Shown here in pieces: positions 41,264 to 49,824 of a stretch of 64,000 nt of DNA. The stretch spans positions 7,292,001 to 7,356,000 of the forward strand of contig NZ_CP018870.1 in the NCBI RefSeq assembly GCF_001941845.1, given 5' to 3'. Source of the stretch: Streptomyces sp. TN58 (GTDB taxonomy: Bacteria; Actinomycetota; Actinomycetes; Streptomycetales; Streptomycetaceae). Each line of letters begins with the position of its first letter. Within the stretch, counting starts at the first letter, position 1. The notes under the pieces are model-generated. The model saw only the letters and a list, made by a program, of their open reading frames with translations, had not been told where the DNA came from and ran no database searches. The translations under genes were made by a program, and so were the position numbers.

Positions 41264-42394
41264 TCAGCGGCTGAGCGAGCGGAGGGCCGCCGCGTCGTAC
41301 GGCTTCAGCTCGTCGAAGCGGTTGCCGAGGACCTTCGCCGCCCACTGGGGGTCCTGGAGCAGCGCCCGGCCGACGGCGACCATGTCGAACTCGTCTCGCT
41401 CCATGCGGTCCAGGAGGTTGTCGATGTCGCCGAGCGCCGCACCCTCGCCGGCGAAGGCGCGGAGGAAGTCGCCGTCCAGGCCGACCGAGCCGACCGTGAT
41501 GGTCGGCCGACCGGTGAGCTTCTTGGTCCAGCCCGCCAGGTTCAGGTCCGAGCCCTCGAACTCCGGGATCCAGTAGCGCCGGGTGGAGGCGTGGAACGCG
41601 TCGACGCCCGCCGCCGCCAGCGGGGCCAGGATGGCCTCCAGCTCCTGCGGGGTCTGCGCCAGCCGGGCGTCGTAGGCCTCCTGCTTCCACTGCGAGTAGC
41701 GGAAGATCACCGGGAAGCCGGCCGAGACGCGCTCGCGCACCGCCGCCACGATCTCCGCGGCGAACCTGGTGCGGGCCACCGCGTCGCCGCCGTACGCGTC
41801 GGTGCGGCGGTTGGTCCGCTCCCACAGGAACTGGTCGAGCAGGTAGCCGTGGGCGCCGTGCAGCTCGACGCCGTCGAAGCCGATCTGCTCGGCGGCCGCC
41901 GCGGCGTCGGCGAACGCGCCGATGACGTCGTCGAGGTCGGCGCGGGTCATGGCCTTGCCGGTCCCCTCGGTGCCGTCGACGCGGATGCCGGAGGGGCCGA
42001 CGGCGGGCGCGTCGGCGTAGGGGGCCTCGCCCTGCTTGCGCACCATGCCGATGTGCCACAGCTGCGGAACGATCGTTCCGCCGGCCTCGTGCACGGCCGC
42101 GGCGACCTTCGCCCAGCCCGCCAGCTGGTCCTCGCCGTGGAACCGCGGCACCCGGTCGCTCTGCCCGGCGGAGTCGTGGCCGACGTAGGTGCCCTCGGTG
42201 ACGATCAGGCCCACACCCGCTGCGGCCCGGCTGGCGTAGTACGCCTGCACGTCCTCGCCGGGCACGCCGCCGGGGGAGAACATCCGCGTCATCGGAGCCA
42301 TCGCGATGCGGTTGGGGACGGTCAGGCCGTTCAGCGTGACGGGCCGGGAGAGGATCTCGGACGCGCGCGAGGCGGTGGACGTGGTGACGGACAT
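41264..42394 (-). CDS. Old yellow enzyme family NADH:flavin oxidoreductase
   Basis: Predicted 376-residue FMN enzyme with the OYE TIM barrel: PVTLNGLTVPNRIAMAPMTRMFS at the start, QLWHIGMVRK near residue 113, FDGVELHGAHGYLLDQFL near residue 172, the YGG loop at RTDAYGGDAVARTRFA, TVGSVG and AVGRALLQDPQWAAKV in the FMN phosphate region. It reduces activated alkenes with NAD(P)H. GGAGG precedes ATG 42394. It is divergent from a marR gene that probably represses it. Confidence 0.92.
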   Translation of the reverse strand: MSVTTSTASRASEILSRPVTLNGLTVPNRIAMAPMTRMFSPGGVPGEDVQAYYASRAAAGVGLIVTEGTYVGHDSAGQSDRVPRFHGEDQLAGWAKVAAAVHEAGGTIVPQLWHIGMVRKQGEAPYADAPAVGPSGIRVDGTEGTGKAMTRADLDDVIGAFADAAAAAEQIGFDGVELHGAHGYLLDQFLWERTNRRTDAYGGDAVARTRFAAEIVAAVRERVSAGFPVIFRYSQWKQEAYDARLAQTPQELEAILAPLAAAGVDAFHASTRRYWIPEFEGSDLNLAGWTKKLTGRPTITVGSVGLDGDFLRAFAGEGAALGDIDNLLDRMERDEFDMVAVGRALLQDPQWAAKVLGNRFDELKPYDAAALRSLSR

Positions 42395-42445
42395 GCGGGC
42401 CCTCCGGTGTGAGGCAGTGGCTCGTCGGACGACGACGAGAAGTGC

Positions 42446-42478
42446 ATAGTACACACGCTATGTATCATGCATATCAGT
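42446..42478. promoter_or_regulatory. AT-rich dyad region between OYE and marR genes
   Basis: This stretch contains overlapping imperfect inverted repeats, including TATG-TATCATG-CATA at 42460-42474 and GTACACACGCTATGTA. It is much more AT-rich than its surroundings and lies about 50 bp from the OYE start, as expected for a promoter with a MarR-type operator. Confidence 0.5.
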
Positions 42479-42545
42479 GCTGGGGCGGGCCGCGGGAGCC
42501 CGCCGGTCCGCGATAATGGGGCGCCGGAAAGGAGCGGGAGGCGCA

Positions 42546-43055
42546 GTGCTGGAAAAACTGGAGCGGGAGCTGATGCTGCTCTCACGGCACCAGGTGCTCG
42601 CTCGGCGCGAGCGTGACGCCGAGCGCCTGGACCGCTCCGCGTACCTGCTGCTCAGCCGCATCGACACCCAAGGGCCCATGTCCATCGGGCAGTTGGCGGA
42701 GGCCTTCGGCCTGGACACCTCGACCGTGAACCGCCAGACGGCCGCACTGCTGCGCTGCGGACTGGCCGAGCGCGTCCCGGATCCGGACGGCGGCATGGCC
42801 CGCAAGCTGCGCATCACCGTCGAAGGCGCGCGCCGGCTCGAAGAGGACCGCGAGGTCAACTGCTCCTGCCTGGCCCGGGTCGTCGCCGACTGGTCGCCCG
42901 AGGAGGTACGAGAGCTCGCGGACGCCCTCGTCCGGCTCAACCGCAGCGCCGAGGCCCTAGAAGGGCGGCACTGGCCGCGCACGGAGGAAGGCGACGCCGC
43001 GCCCTCCTGCCGCCGCCCGGCTGCCCCGCAGGAACAGACTCCTCCCGCGCCGTAG
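42546..43055 (+). CDS. MarR family regulator
   Basis: Predicted 169 residues from GTG 42546, with GGAGCGGGAGG upstream and GATAAT at 42512-42517 as a possible -10. The winged helix is MSIGQLAEAFGLDTSTVNRQTAALLRCGLAERVPDPDGGMARKLRIT at about 43-90. N- and C-terminal helices form the dimer. The tail after ~140 is Pro/Glu-rich. It probably senses an electrophile or aromatic ligand and controls the divergent OYE gene. Confidence 0.88.
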   Translation: MLEKLERELMLLSRHQVLARRERDAERLDRSAYLLLSRIDTQGPMSIGQLAEAFGLDTSTVNRQTAALLRCGLAERVPDPDGGMARKLRITVEGARRLEEDREVNCSCLARVVADWSPEEVRELADALVRLNRSAEALEGRHWPRTEEGDAAPSCRRPAAPQEQTPPAP

Positions 43056-43160
43056 ACCGGGCGGGCCGCGCGCCCGGCCGCCTGCCACCTGTCGCCTGCC
43101 ACCTGTCGCCTGCCCCGAGGCGGGCCGCGACTGCCTTCTATCTCCAACCCGTGTCGTTTC

Positions 43161-43166
43161 TAGAAT
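43161..43166 (+). promoter_or_regulatory. -10 element, leaderless regulator gene
   Basis: TAGAAT lies 6 nt before the GTG at 43173, and no ribosome binding site is visible. Confidence 0.55.
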
Positions 43167-43172
43167 GGCAGG

Positions 43173-43889
43173 GTGGAAGACATCGACGTGATCGCGGTGC
43201 TGCAGGACCCGGTGCGCCGCCGGCTGTACGAGTACGTGGCCGCTCAGGGGCGCGAAGTCGGGCGCAACGAGGCGGCCGAGGCTGCCGGGGTGGCGCGGAC
43301 GCTTGCCGCGCACCATCTGGACCGGCTCGCCGAGGCGGGACTGCTGGAGAGCGGCAGCCGCCGTCTGACGGGACGCTCGGGTCCGGGGGCCGGCCGCCCG
43401 GCCAAGGTCTACACGCGGGCGCGCGTCGAGCGGTCGGTCTCGCTGCCCGCCCGCGACTACCGCACCGCCGCCGAGCTGCTCGCCGAGGCCGCCGAGGAGG
43501 CGGGGCTGGACGCCGGCCTCTACGCGGCCGCGCGCCGCCGGGGTGAGTCCCTGCGCGGGACTCCGGAGCCCTGCGGCGGCCTTGAGGAGGCCATGGCGGT
43601 ACTCGCTTCCCGAGGCTACGAACCGCACCTGGAGGGCGGCGGGGACGGCGCACCCGGGGAAGGGCGCGGGGGTGGCGGGGATGGCGGGGGTGGCGGGGAG
43701 CGCGTCGTGCGAATGCGCAACTGTCCCTTCCATGCCGTGGCGGAACGCTTTCCCCCGCTCGTCTGCGGCATGAACCTCGCCCTGTTGGAGGGGCTTCTCG
43801 GCGTCGACGGTCCGGTCCGCGCCCGCATGGACGCCCGGCCGGGGGAGTGCTGCGTCGTCGTCGAAGCTTCTAAAAACAATGTGCATTGA
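43173..43889 (+). CDS. Cys-rich ArsR/SufR-like regulator
   Basis: The 238-residue protein has a winged helix at the N-terminus (VLQDPVRRRLYEYVAAQGREVGRNEAAEAAGVARTLAAHHLDRLAEAGLLE), a central helical domain, a Gly-rich loop at about 155-175, and a C-terminal domain with Cys 183, 197, 226 and 227 (CPFHAVAERFPPLVCGMN and GECCVVV). SufR and related regulators use similarly placed cysteines to hold an iron-sulfur cluster, so redox or Fe-S sensing is inferred. Spacing between the last cysteines is wider than in SufR. A vegetative-type promoter for the next gene overlaps its stop codon. Confidence 0.75.
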   Translation: MEDIDVIAVLQDPVRRRLYEYVAAQGREVGRNEAAEAAGVARTLAAHHLDRLAEAGLLESGSRRLTGRSGPGAGRPAKVYTRARVERSVSLPARDYRTAAELLAEAAEEAGLDAGLYAAARRRGESLRGTPEPCGGLEEAMAVLASRGYEPHLEGGGDGAPGEGRGGGGDGGGGGERVVRMRNCPFHAVAERFPPLVCGMNLALLEGLLGVDGPVRARMDARPGECCVVVEASKNNVH

Positions 43890-43915
43890 CATAGAAATGC
43901 GGTGCGTGCTGGGAT
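43886..43915 (+). promoter_or_regulatory. Sigma-70-type promoter for the DUF3291 gene
   Basis: TTGACA at 43886-43891, an 18-nt spacer and TGGGAT at 43910-43915. The -35 overlaps the TGA stop of the SufR-like gene. The start codon at 43922 is 6 nt after the -10, so this transcript may also be leaderless. Confidence 0.5.
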
Positions 43916-43921
43916 GACGCC

Positions 43922-44425
43922 ATGACCACACCCGCGCGCGCCTTCCACCTCGCCCAGCTCAACGTCGCCACGCTCCTCCACCCCATCGACGACCCGCGTA
44001 TCGCGCCCTTCGTCGATCTGCTCGACCCGGTCAACTCCGCCGCCGACGAAGCACCGGGCTTCGTGTGGCGGCTCATGGGAGAAGGCGAAGCCGACGCCAC
44101 CGCACTGCGCCCGGCGGGCGAGGACGTCATCGTCAACCTGTCGGTGTGGGAGACCCAGGAGGCCCTGTGGGACTTCGCCTACCGCAGCGGCCACCTGGAG
44201 GTGATGCGGCGCCGTCGCGAGTGGTTCGAGCGGCATGTCCAGGCGCACATGGTGCTCTGGTGGGTTCCGGCCGGGCACCTGCCGGGCGTCGGCGAGGCAC
44301 TGGAGCGCCTGGACGACCTGCGGGCGCACGGTCCGTCGCCCCGCGCCTTCACCTTCGCCTCCTCGTACACCGCAGCCGAGGCGGACCCGCACCTTGCGGC
44401 GGCGGACGAGGTGGCGGCGCTCTGA
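43922..44425 (+). CDS. DUF3291 domain protein
   Basis: The 167-residue protein matches DUF3291: FHLAQLNVATLLHPIDDPRIAPFVDLLDPVNSAADEAPGFVWRL at the start, VIVNLSVWETQEALWDFAYRSGHLEVMRRRREWF in the middle, and HMVLWWVPAGHLPGVGEALERLDDL near the end. The fold is a dimeric alpha-beta barrel, as in antibiotic monooxygenase-like and haem-degrading proteins. Function is not known. It directly follows the Cys-rich regulator and has its own promoter. Confidence 0.82.
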   Translation: MTTPARAFHLAQLNVATLLHPIDDPRIAPFVDLLDPVNSAADEAPGFVWRLMGEGEADATALRPAGEDVIVNLSVWETQEALWDFAYRSGHLEVMRRRREWFERHVQAHMVLWWVPAGHLPGVGEALERLDDLRAHGPSPRAFTFASSYTAAEADPHLAAADEVAAL

Positions 44426-44532
44426 CACCCCGCCGCATCTGCCGTATCCGCCGCGGCCGCCCCGCCGGCCCCGTCCTTCCCCGCCCCCCTCCCGTCCCTC
44501 TCGGGTCGCCCCGCGCCGCGCCGGAAAGCACG

Positions 44533-44958
44533 ATGGGAAGGGTGATGACCGTGTTGGTGGTCGGCGTCCCCGAGGGCGAGCAACTGGAACTGCTCCGCTC
44601 GGGCATCCAGCGCAACCCCCACTTCCAGGTCGTGTCGCACGCGGACGACCCCGACGTCGCCCTCGCACACGCCCGGGTCCTGCTGCCCGACATCACCGTC
44701 CTGTCCCTGCCCGCCGGTGTCGACAGCATCGACTCGCACCGCGAGGTCCTTCGCGTGTTCCGCGGAGTGCGGGGCCTGGACCCGCCGAGCGGGGTGGTGC
44801 TGCGGACGCCTTCCGCGCGGGTGCCCCGGGCGGTGTCGGGCCTCGAAGTCGAGGGAGCCGTACACGTCGTACGCGAAGGGGACTTCGAGGCCCTGATGCG
44901 GGCCCTCCGTACGATCGGGCTCCGCCGGGCCAGCTGCGACCCGGACGAGATGCCCTGA
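44533..44958 (+). CDS. Stand-alone pseudo-receiver-like protein
   Basis: Predicted 141 residues from ATG 44533 (ATG 44545 also possible). The order of strands and helices resembles a response-regulator receiver domain: TVLVVGVPEGEQLELLRSGIQ, ADDPDVALAHARVLLPDITVLSLPA, then HVVREGDFEALMRAL. The first acidic pair and the phosphoacceptor position (Asp expected where Ser-Leu-Pro follows DITVL) are missing, and there is no output domain. It may be a phosphorylation-independent receiver-like protein. Confidence 0.55.
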   Translation: MGRVMTVLVVGVPEGEQLELLRSGIQRNPHFQVVSHADDPDVALAHARVLLPDITVLSLPAGVDSIDSHREVLRVFRGVRGLDPPSGVVLRTPSARVPRAVSGLEVEGAVHVVREGDFEALMRALRTIGLRRASCDPDEMP

Positions 44959-45167
44959 GCCAGCCGGATGCCCAGAACCTCGGCGGGACGCGGCCGGGCG
45001 ACGGCCAGGCGGGCGGGCGCAAGCGGAGGAACGCGTACCGATTGGTTTGATGATCACACCCTGCGTACTGTCCTGCGGGGATTCCGGGCAGGCGCTCGCC
45101 GCCTCCCGATGTGCCGCCGGCCTCCCGGCGGGTCCTCGTAGCCGACAGAGAGTGAGCAACCGGACAC

Positions 45168-46043
45168 ATGCAGCCGACTCCGACGTTCGTGCTGGTACAC
45201 GGCGCCTTCGCGAACTCCTTCTCCTTCGCCCCGCTCCAGGCCGAACTCGGCCTGCTCGGGCACCGCTCCGTAGCCGTCGACCTGCCCGGCCACGGCTTCG
45301 CGGCGACCTACCAGCGCGCCTACCAGGCGCCGCAGGACCTCGAAGGCCTCGCCGTGGCGCCCGGATCGATCCAGGGCGTCACACTCGCCGACAACGCCAA
45401 GCACCTGATCGGCGTCCTGGAACGGGCCAAGCAGCACGGGCCGGTGATCCTCGTCGCCCACAGCCGCGGCGGAGTCACGGCCACCGCCGCCGCCAACGCA
45501 CGGCCGGACCTCATCGACCGCATCGTCTACGTCGCCGCCTGGGCCCCCGTCGACCTGGAGGTCGGCGACTACTACGCCGAACCGGAGATGGCCACGGTCG
45601 ACGCGGCCTCCCTGGCCCAGGCACTGGTCGGGAACCCCGCGGAACTCGGCCTGCTGCGCGTCAACTTCCGCTCGGCGGACCCCGCGGCCCTCGCCGCGTT
45701 CAAGGCCGCGTTCCTCGCCGACGGCACCGACGAGGAGTTCCTGACCTTCCTGAACACCTTCCAGCCCGACGAGAACCTCGACGTCGGCACTTCCACCGAC
45801 CGGGCGCAGGCTGCGACATGGGGCACGATCCCGAAGACTTTCGTGCGCCTGGCCGACGACGCGAGCATGCCGCTCGCCCAGCAGGACCGGCTGATCCGCG
45901 AGGGCGACGCCCTGACGCCGGAGAACCCGTACGACGTCCACACCCTGCCGGGCAGCCACCTGAAATGGCTGGTCGACCCGGCCCCGGCGGCCGAGCTCCT
46001 CGGCGGACTCGCCGCGCTCACGGCACCGACCGCCTCTTCCTGA
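45168..46043 (+). CDS. Alpha/beta hydrolase
   Basis: The 291-residue protein has the canonical hydrolase layout: FVLVHGAFANSFSF with the oxyanion loop, the nucleophile elbow VAHSRGGVTA near residue 103, a lid region, Asp probably in REGDALTPE near residue 250, and His in LPGSHLKWL near residue 265. It resembles the AB-hydrolase proteins often annotated as esterase/salicylate esterase-like (EstC). ATG 45168 gives MQPTPTFVLVHG. Substrate unknown; stands alone. Confidence 0.86.
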   Translation: MQPTPTFVLVHGAFANSFSFAPLQAELGLLGHRSVAVDLPGHGFAATYQRAYQAPQDLEGLAVAPGSIQGVTLADNAKHLIGVLERAKQHGPVILVAHSRGGVTATAAANARPDLIDRIVYVAAWAPVDLEVGDYYAEPEMATVDAASLAQALVGNPAELGLLRVNFRSADPAALAAFKAAFLADGTDEEFLTFLNTFQPDENLDVGTSTDRAQAATWGTIPKTFVRLADDASMPLAQQDRLIREGDALTPENPYDVHTLPGSHLKWLVDPAPAAELLGGLAALTAPTASS

Positions 46044-46458
46044 CCGCGCCCGGGCGAAGCGTGGTCCTACGGTGACCACGCCGCCGCGCCGATCAGGCCG
46101 TCCACGAGGCGTGGGACTACTCCAAGATCGGTGAGCAGCAGCCCTGCCGCGACTGGCCGGTCTGCGCCTCGATGATCAGGCCCGTACGAGCCTGATCATC
46201 GAGGCGCGGCCCAGGCCGCCTCATCCAGGGGGATAGGGCCCAACCGACGCTGAGGACGATGAGTCAGACGCCGCCAACGGGCCGGCGCCGAGCCCGGGCC
46301 CATCCTGGGGGCGCTGCGCAACGGGCCGCTGCAACGCGCCCGCCAGACGGTGGGGCGAACTCTTCCCGCCCAGACGCGCCTGCGGGCGGGACCCCTCACT
46401 ACCCCCGCGCCCAGGAGGAAGCTGCCGCTGCCGCTGCCGCTGCTGCCCTGCGGCGGAC
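46044..46458. other. 415-bp region with a gene fragment and a strong hairpin
   Basis: From about 46091 a plus-strand frame reads DQAVHEAWDYSKIGEQQPC followed by RDWPVCASMIRPVRA and a stop at 46190-46192. This looks like the C-terminus of a lost protein. It ends inside an 18-bp perfect hairpin (46164-46207). The rest, to 46458, is GC-rich with no convincing frame. Confidence 0.35.
46164..46207. repeat. 18-bp perfect inverted repeat
   Basis: The arms 46164-46181 (GCGCCTCGATGATCAGGC) and 46190-46207 are exact complements around an 8-nt loop. It could be a terminator for the hydrolase gene at 45168 or the scar of an inverted-repeat element. The left arm is also in frame with the fragment before it. 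Confidence 0.7.
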
Positions 46459-46833
46459 TCAGATCCCGTGTGTCGCGATGCAGAAGGGGTGGCCCGCCGG
46501 ATCCAGGAGCACTCGCCACACATCGGGCTGAGGTTGGAAGGAGGGCAGGACGGCGCCGAGGGCGAGCATCCTCTCCTGCGCGGCGTCCAGGTCTTGGACG
46601 CCCAGTTCGAGGTGGGCCTGCTTGCTGTGGGTGGGGTCGGGCCAGGCCGGGGGTTGGAAGCCTTCTTGGCGGATGAAGCCCACTCCGGGGGCGCCGGCCC
46701 GCCCCAGCAGGACATAGTCGTCGCTGCGGTACAGCACGGGCAGGTCCAGGGCTTCGCCGTAGAAGCGGGCCAAGTCGGCCGGGTCGAGGCAGTCGAAGTC
46801 AACGGAAAGCAGACGGATCTCTGGGGTGTTCAT
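46459..46833 (-). CDS. VOC family (glyoxalase-like) protein
   Basis: Predicted 124 residues from ATG 46833. It has the two beta-alpha-beta-beta-beta modules of the vicinal oxygen chelate fold: LLSVDFDCLDPADLARFYGEALDLPVLYRSDDYVLLG and HLELGVQDLDAAQERMLALGAVLP, ending DVWRVLLDPAGHPFCIAT. Metal ligands would be in DFDC and HLEL and in the final strand. It is divergent from the WYL regulator gene (65 bp between starts), which probably controls it. Confidence 0.87.
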   Translation of the reverse strand: MNTPEIRLLSVDFDCLDPADLARFYGEALDLPVLYRSDDYVLLGRAGAPGVGFIRQEGFQPPAWPDPTHSKQAHLELGVQDLDAAQERMLALGAVLPSFQPQPDVWRVLLDPAGHPFCIATHGI

Positions 46834-46898
46834 GGGACGGGACCGTAGGTCATGATCCGGACAGGGCATGTCCTGGTCATAGGGAAGACTGGCTGGTT

Positions 46899-47849
46899 GT
46901 GATCAAGACTTCCTCCCGTCTGCTGCGCTTGGTGTCGCTGTTGTCCGCGCGTCCCGAGTGGACCTGTCGTGAACTGGCCGAGCGCATGGAGGTCACCGAC
47001 CGCACGGTCCGCCGGGACATCGCCCGGCTGAGGGACCTCGGCTACGGTGTCGAGTCCGCGCCCGGTCCCTGGGGCGGCTACCGGCTCAGTCCTGGCAGTC
47101 GGATGCCGCCGCTGGTTCTGGACGACGAGGAGGCCCTGGCCGTCGCTGTCGCCCTGCGCGAGGCCGCGCTCAGCGGAGTACTCGGTACGGGGCAGGCGGC
47201 CCTGGCCGCTCTGCTCAAACTCCGCCAGAGCCTGCCCACACGCCTGTCGGACCAGTTGAGCGCACTGGACGGTGCCCTCGAACACACTCCTCGCTCCGGC
47301 GAACCACAGGTGGACCTGCTCGTGCTGCTGGAACTCGCGCGAGCCTGCCACAACTCAGTGCGCACGACCCTGTCCTATCGGGATCACGCCGGCCGGGCTT
47401 CTGTGCGGGCCATCGACCCGTACCGGTTGGTCCATACCGGCATGCGCTGGTACCTGGTCGCCCGAGACGTCACCAAAGGACAATGGCGCACCTTCCGCGC
47501 CGACCGGGTGGTGAGCATGCGCGCCACCACCGAACCGGCCGACCTGACCGATCCGCCCGACGCTGCGGCACTTGTCTCCCACGGGATCGCACATGTCGTC
47601 TACCCGGTGTACACGACGATCCGCCTTCCGCTGTCCCTGGACCACGCCCTGCAAAAAATCCCGCCCACCATCGGCACCCACAGCCCCGACGGCCCCGAAG
47701 CCACCACGGTCCGGATCGGCGGCAACAGCACCGACTGCCTCACCACCTACCTCCTCAGCCTGGCCACACCCCTCACCGTGCTGTCCCCCGACGAGGTACG
47801 CCAAGCGCTCATCCGACACGCCCAGGCCCTCTTCACAGCCAATCACTGA
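46899..47849 (+). CDS. WYL domain transcriptional regulator
   Basis: The 316-residue protein has an N-terminal HTH_11/DeoR-type helix-turn-helix (RLLRLVSLLSARPEWTCRELAERMEVTDRTVRRDIARLRDLGYGVES), a central helical region, and a WYL-type domain (IDPYRLVHTGMRWYLVARDVTKGQWRTFRADRVVSMRA) followed by a WCX C-terminal domain. WYL proteins sense ligands or single-stranded nucleic acid and control adjacent genes. It starts with GTG 46899 and is divergent from the VOC gene. Confidence 0.88.
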   Translation: MIKTSSRLLRLVSLLSARPEWTCRELAERMEVTDRTVRRDIARLRDLGYGVESAPGPWGGYRLSPGSRMPPLVLDDEEALAVAVALREAALSGVLGTGQAALAALLKLRQSLPTRLSDQLSALDGALEHTPRSGEPQVDLLVLLELARACHNSVRTTLSYRDHAGRASVRAIDPYRLVHTGMRWYLVARDVTKGQWRTFRADRVVSMRATTEPADLTDPPDAAALVSHGIAHVVYPVYTTIRLPLSLDHALQKIPPTIGTHSPDGPEATTVRIGGNSTDCLTTYLLSLATPLTVLSPDEVRQALIRHAQALFTANH

Positions 47850-48101
47850 AAAGCGACGGACACCGAGGCGTTGGAACGCCACATTCCCCAGAAGACTCCA
47901 CAGCGCGCAGCGGGCAACGGCTCTGCAGTGCGCCGACGCCGTTCCTGACGACGCCCTCGCCACCAGCGGCTGACCGGGCCCGGCAACGAGCAGCTGCGAT
48001 ACACGCGGCGTCGTTCTCGGCGTAGCGGATGACCGTGGAGACGGACGTTCCTGCCGAACTCGGCGCGGCTGAACGGTCGTGGTCTTGCGGCGTGCCGGCC
48101 G
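47850..48101. other. Non-coding spacer beside IS remnant
   Basis: About 250 bp between the WYL gene and the fragment at 48102. I see no coding frame with family resemblance. Base composition is slightly lower in GC than the neighbours. It may belong to the debris around the IS701-like remnant. Confidence 0.4.
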
Positions 48102-48314
48102 ATGGCGGGAAAGAGACCCGGGGCGGACCGCCATGTCGTCTGGTGGGTCGAGGCCGGTTCCGAAGGGCAGTGGCGCTCGGTCTCCGAGCCCTGCAACGGG
48201 CGGTACACGGCACTGGAACGACTTCAGTGGTGCCGGGTGCCTGCCCCGCCCGCGGTGTCCTACCGCCTCGTCCGTATGACGACCCGGGTGACCACAGCCG
48301 TTGAGAACGTCTGA
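48102..48314 (+). pseudogene. Fragment of a small hypothetical gene
   Basis: This frame reads RHVVWWVEAGSEGQWRSVSE, RYTALERLQWCRVPAP and SYRLVRMTTRVTTAVENV, like small Streptomyces proteins of ~65 residues with YRLVRET(T)TV endings. The N-terminus is not convincing, and the stop abuts the transposase remnant. It may be a whole short gene or a broken one. Confidence 0.35.
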
Positions 48315-48315
48315 G

Positions 48316-48660
48316 CCCCTTGCGCCAGATCCGGAAAGTGCCCCCTGCAGCTTCGGCGTCGGGCCCGTCCCAGGCGGCGGGCAGGAACAGACGCCAGGAC
48401 AGCGGGCACGAGGCGCTGTCGGAGGCGGCGTGGAGGCTGACGCCGATCTGGCAGTTGCCGACCTTGCCCAGGGTGCCCGAGTACTGCCGGGCCACCCCGG
48501 GCGAGGCACGTCCGTCCTTGGGAAAGCCGGTGTCGTCGACCCCCCACACCTGTGGCCACACCGCCACCACCGCCCGCCAGGCCGGCCGGGCCCGGACGTC
48601 CTCGACGGGCCAGGTCGAGGACGGCATGAACTGTTGCAGCCGCTGGTCTCGGAAGGCTGG
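48316..48660 (-). mobile_element. IS701-like transposase remnant
   Basis: On the minus strand a ~115-residue piece carries the DDE-transposase segment WGVDDTGFPKDGRASPGVAR, then QYSGTLGKVGNCQIGVSLHA, CPLSWRLFLPAAWD. The first Asp of the DDE triad is in DDTGFPK. The N-terminal third is gone except RDQRLQQF, and the C-terminal half with the other catalytic acids is missing. No terminal inverted repeats were seen. It is bounded by the glycosyltransferase gene and the gene fragment at 48102. Confidence 0.78.
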
Positions 48661-48702
48661 TGCTGCGACCGCGAAGGTTCGCGGGCAAACCTTCGAGGAG
48701 GC

Positions 48703-49824
48703 TCAGGCGGCGGCCAGGGCCTCCAGGGTGGGGACCGTTTCGGCCGGACTCGGCAGGGCGGCGTTCTCCGCGCGCAGGCGTGCGGCGGCCTCGCGCAGGG
48801 ACGGGTCGGAGACGAGGCGGGTGAGGAGGGCGGCATCCGCCTCGTCGGAGGTGGCCCGCAGTGCGGCGCCGGTCGCGGTGAGGGCGTCGGTGTTGGTGAA
48901 GTGGTCGGCACCCTGGGGGAGCAGGAGCTGCGGCAGGCCGGCCTGGAGGGCGGTCAGCAGGGTTCCCGAGCCGCCGTGGTGGACCAGTGCGTCCGAGGCG
49001 GTCAGCAGCTCGGCCAGCGGGACCCACGGCAGCGGGCGGACGTTGTCCGGAAGAGTACCCAGCGGCGCGAGGTCGGCATCACCCACCGCGAGCAGGAACT
49101 CGGCGTCCACCGACGCCGCCGCCTCGATCAGGCGGACGATGGCACGCACGCCGTCGAACTCGGTGAGCACCGTGCCCAGGGTGACGGCCACGCGCGGGCG
49201 GTCACCGCGGCTGAGCAGTTCCAGAGGGACGACGCCGCCCCCGTTGTATGGGACGTAGCGCATCCGCAGGCCGCCCGGATCGCCGCCGAGGGAGGCGGGG
49301 ACGATGTTCAGCGCAGTGGACTCGGCGGGGCCGTCCACTCCGTACGCCTCGTACGCCTCGGTGAAGTTGGCCGCGAGCCGGCGGGCCATGTCGAGGCCGG
49401 AGGTGACGCCGAAGTTCTGGATCACCGACGGGATCTTGAGCTTGGCCGCGACCAGCGGGGCGGAGGCCTGGAAGGAGTCGTAGACCAGCAGGTCGGCACG
49501 CCAGCTCTCGGCGGCCTGGAGCAGACCGCCCACCGTGGGACGGGAGACGAGCGCGAAGCCGTGCGCAGCCCGGTCCAGGATCTGGTCTGGGGTCAAGTCA
49601 GGCGAGACGTAGCGCACCTCGTCGTCCGTGGACTCCTCGAACACGTCCCGGACACTGCGGCCGTCGCCTATCTCGACGAGCGGAAAGCCCGCCTGGCGCA
49701 ACTGGTGCAGCGGCTGCGAGCCGGCGAACAACACGTCGTGGCCGGCGGCGCGTAAGGCCTGCGCCGTCGGGATCATCGGAAAGAGGTGCCCGGCCGAGGC
49801 CGGACCGGTGAAGAGTATCCGCAC
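48703..49824 (-). CDS. GT1 family glycosyltransferase (EryCIII/MGT-like)
   Basis: Predicted 373 residues from GTG 49824 with AAGGAG upstream. RILFTGPASAGHLFPMIPTAQALRAAGHDVLFAG is the acceptor-domain start. The donor domain has RVAVTLGTVL near residue 215 and the UDP/TDP-sugar motif DALVHHGGSGTLLTALQAGLPQLLLPQGADHFTNT near 285-320. This is the layout of macrolide/aminosugar glycosyltransferases. It transfers a deoxysugar or glucose to a hydrophobic acceptor. No polyketide or sugar genes are adjacent. Its 3' end touches the IS remnant. Confidence 0.88.
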   Translation of the reverse strand: MRILFTGPASAGHLFPMIPTAQALRAAGHDVLFAGSQPLHQLRQAGFPLVEIGDGRSVRDVFEESTDDEVRYVSPDLTPDQILDRAAHGFALVSRPTVGGLLQAAESWRADLLVYDSFQASAPLVAAKLKIPSVIQNFGVTSGLDMARRLAANFTEAYEAYGVDGPAESTALNIVPASLGGDPGGLRMRYVPYNGGGVVPLELLSRGDRPRVAVTLGTVLTEFDGVRAIVRLIEAAASVDAEFLLAVGDADLAPLGTLPDNVRPLPWVPLAELLTASDALVHHGGSGTLLTALQAGLPQLLLPQGADHFTNTDALTATGAALRATSDEADAALLTRLVSDPSLREAAARLRAENAALPSPAETVPTLEALAAA

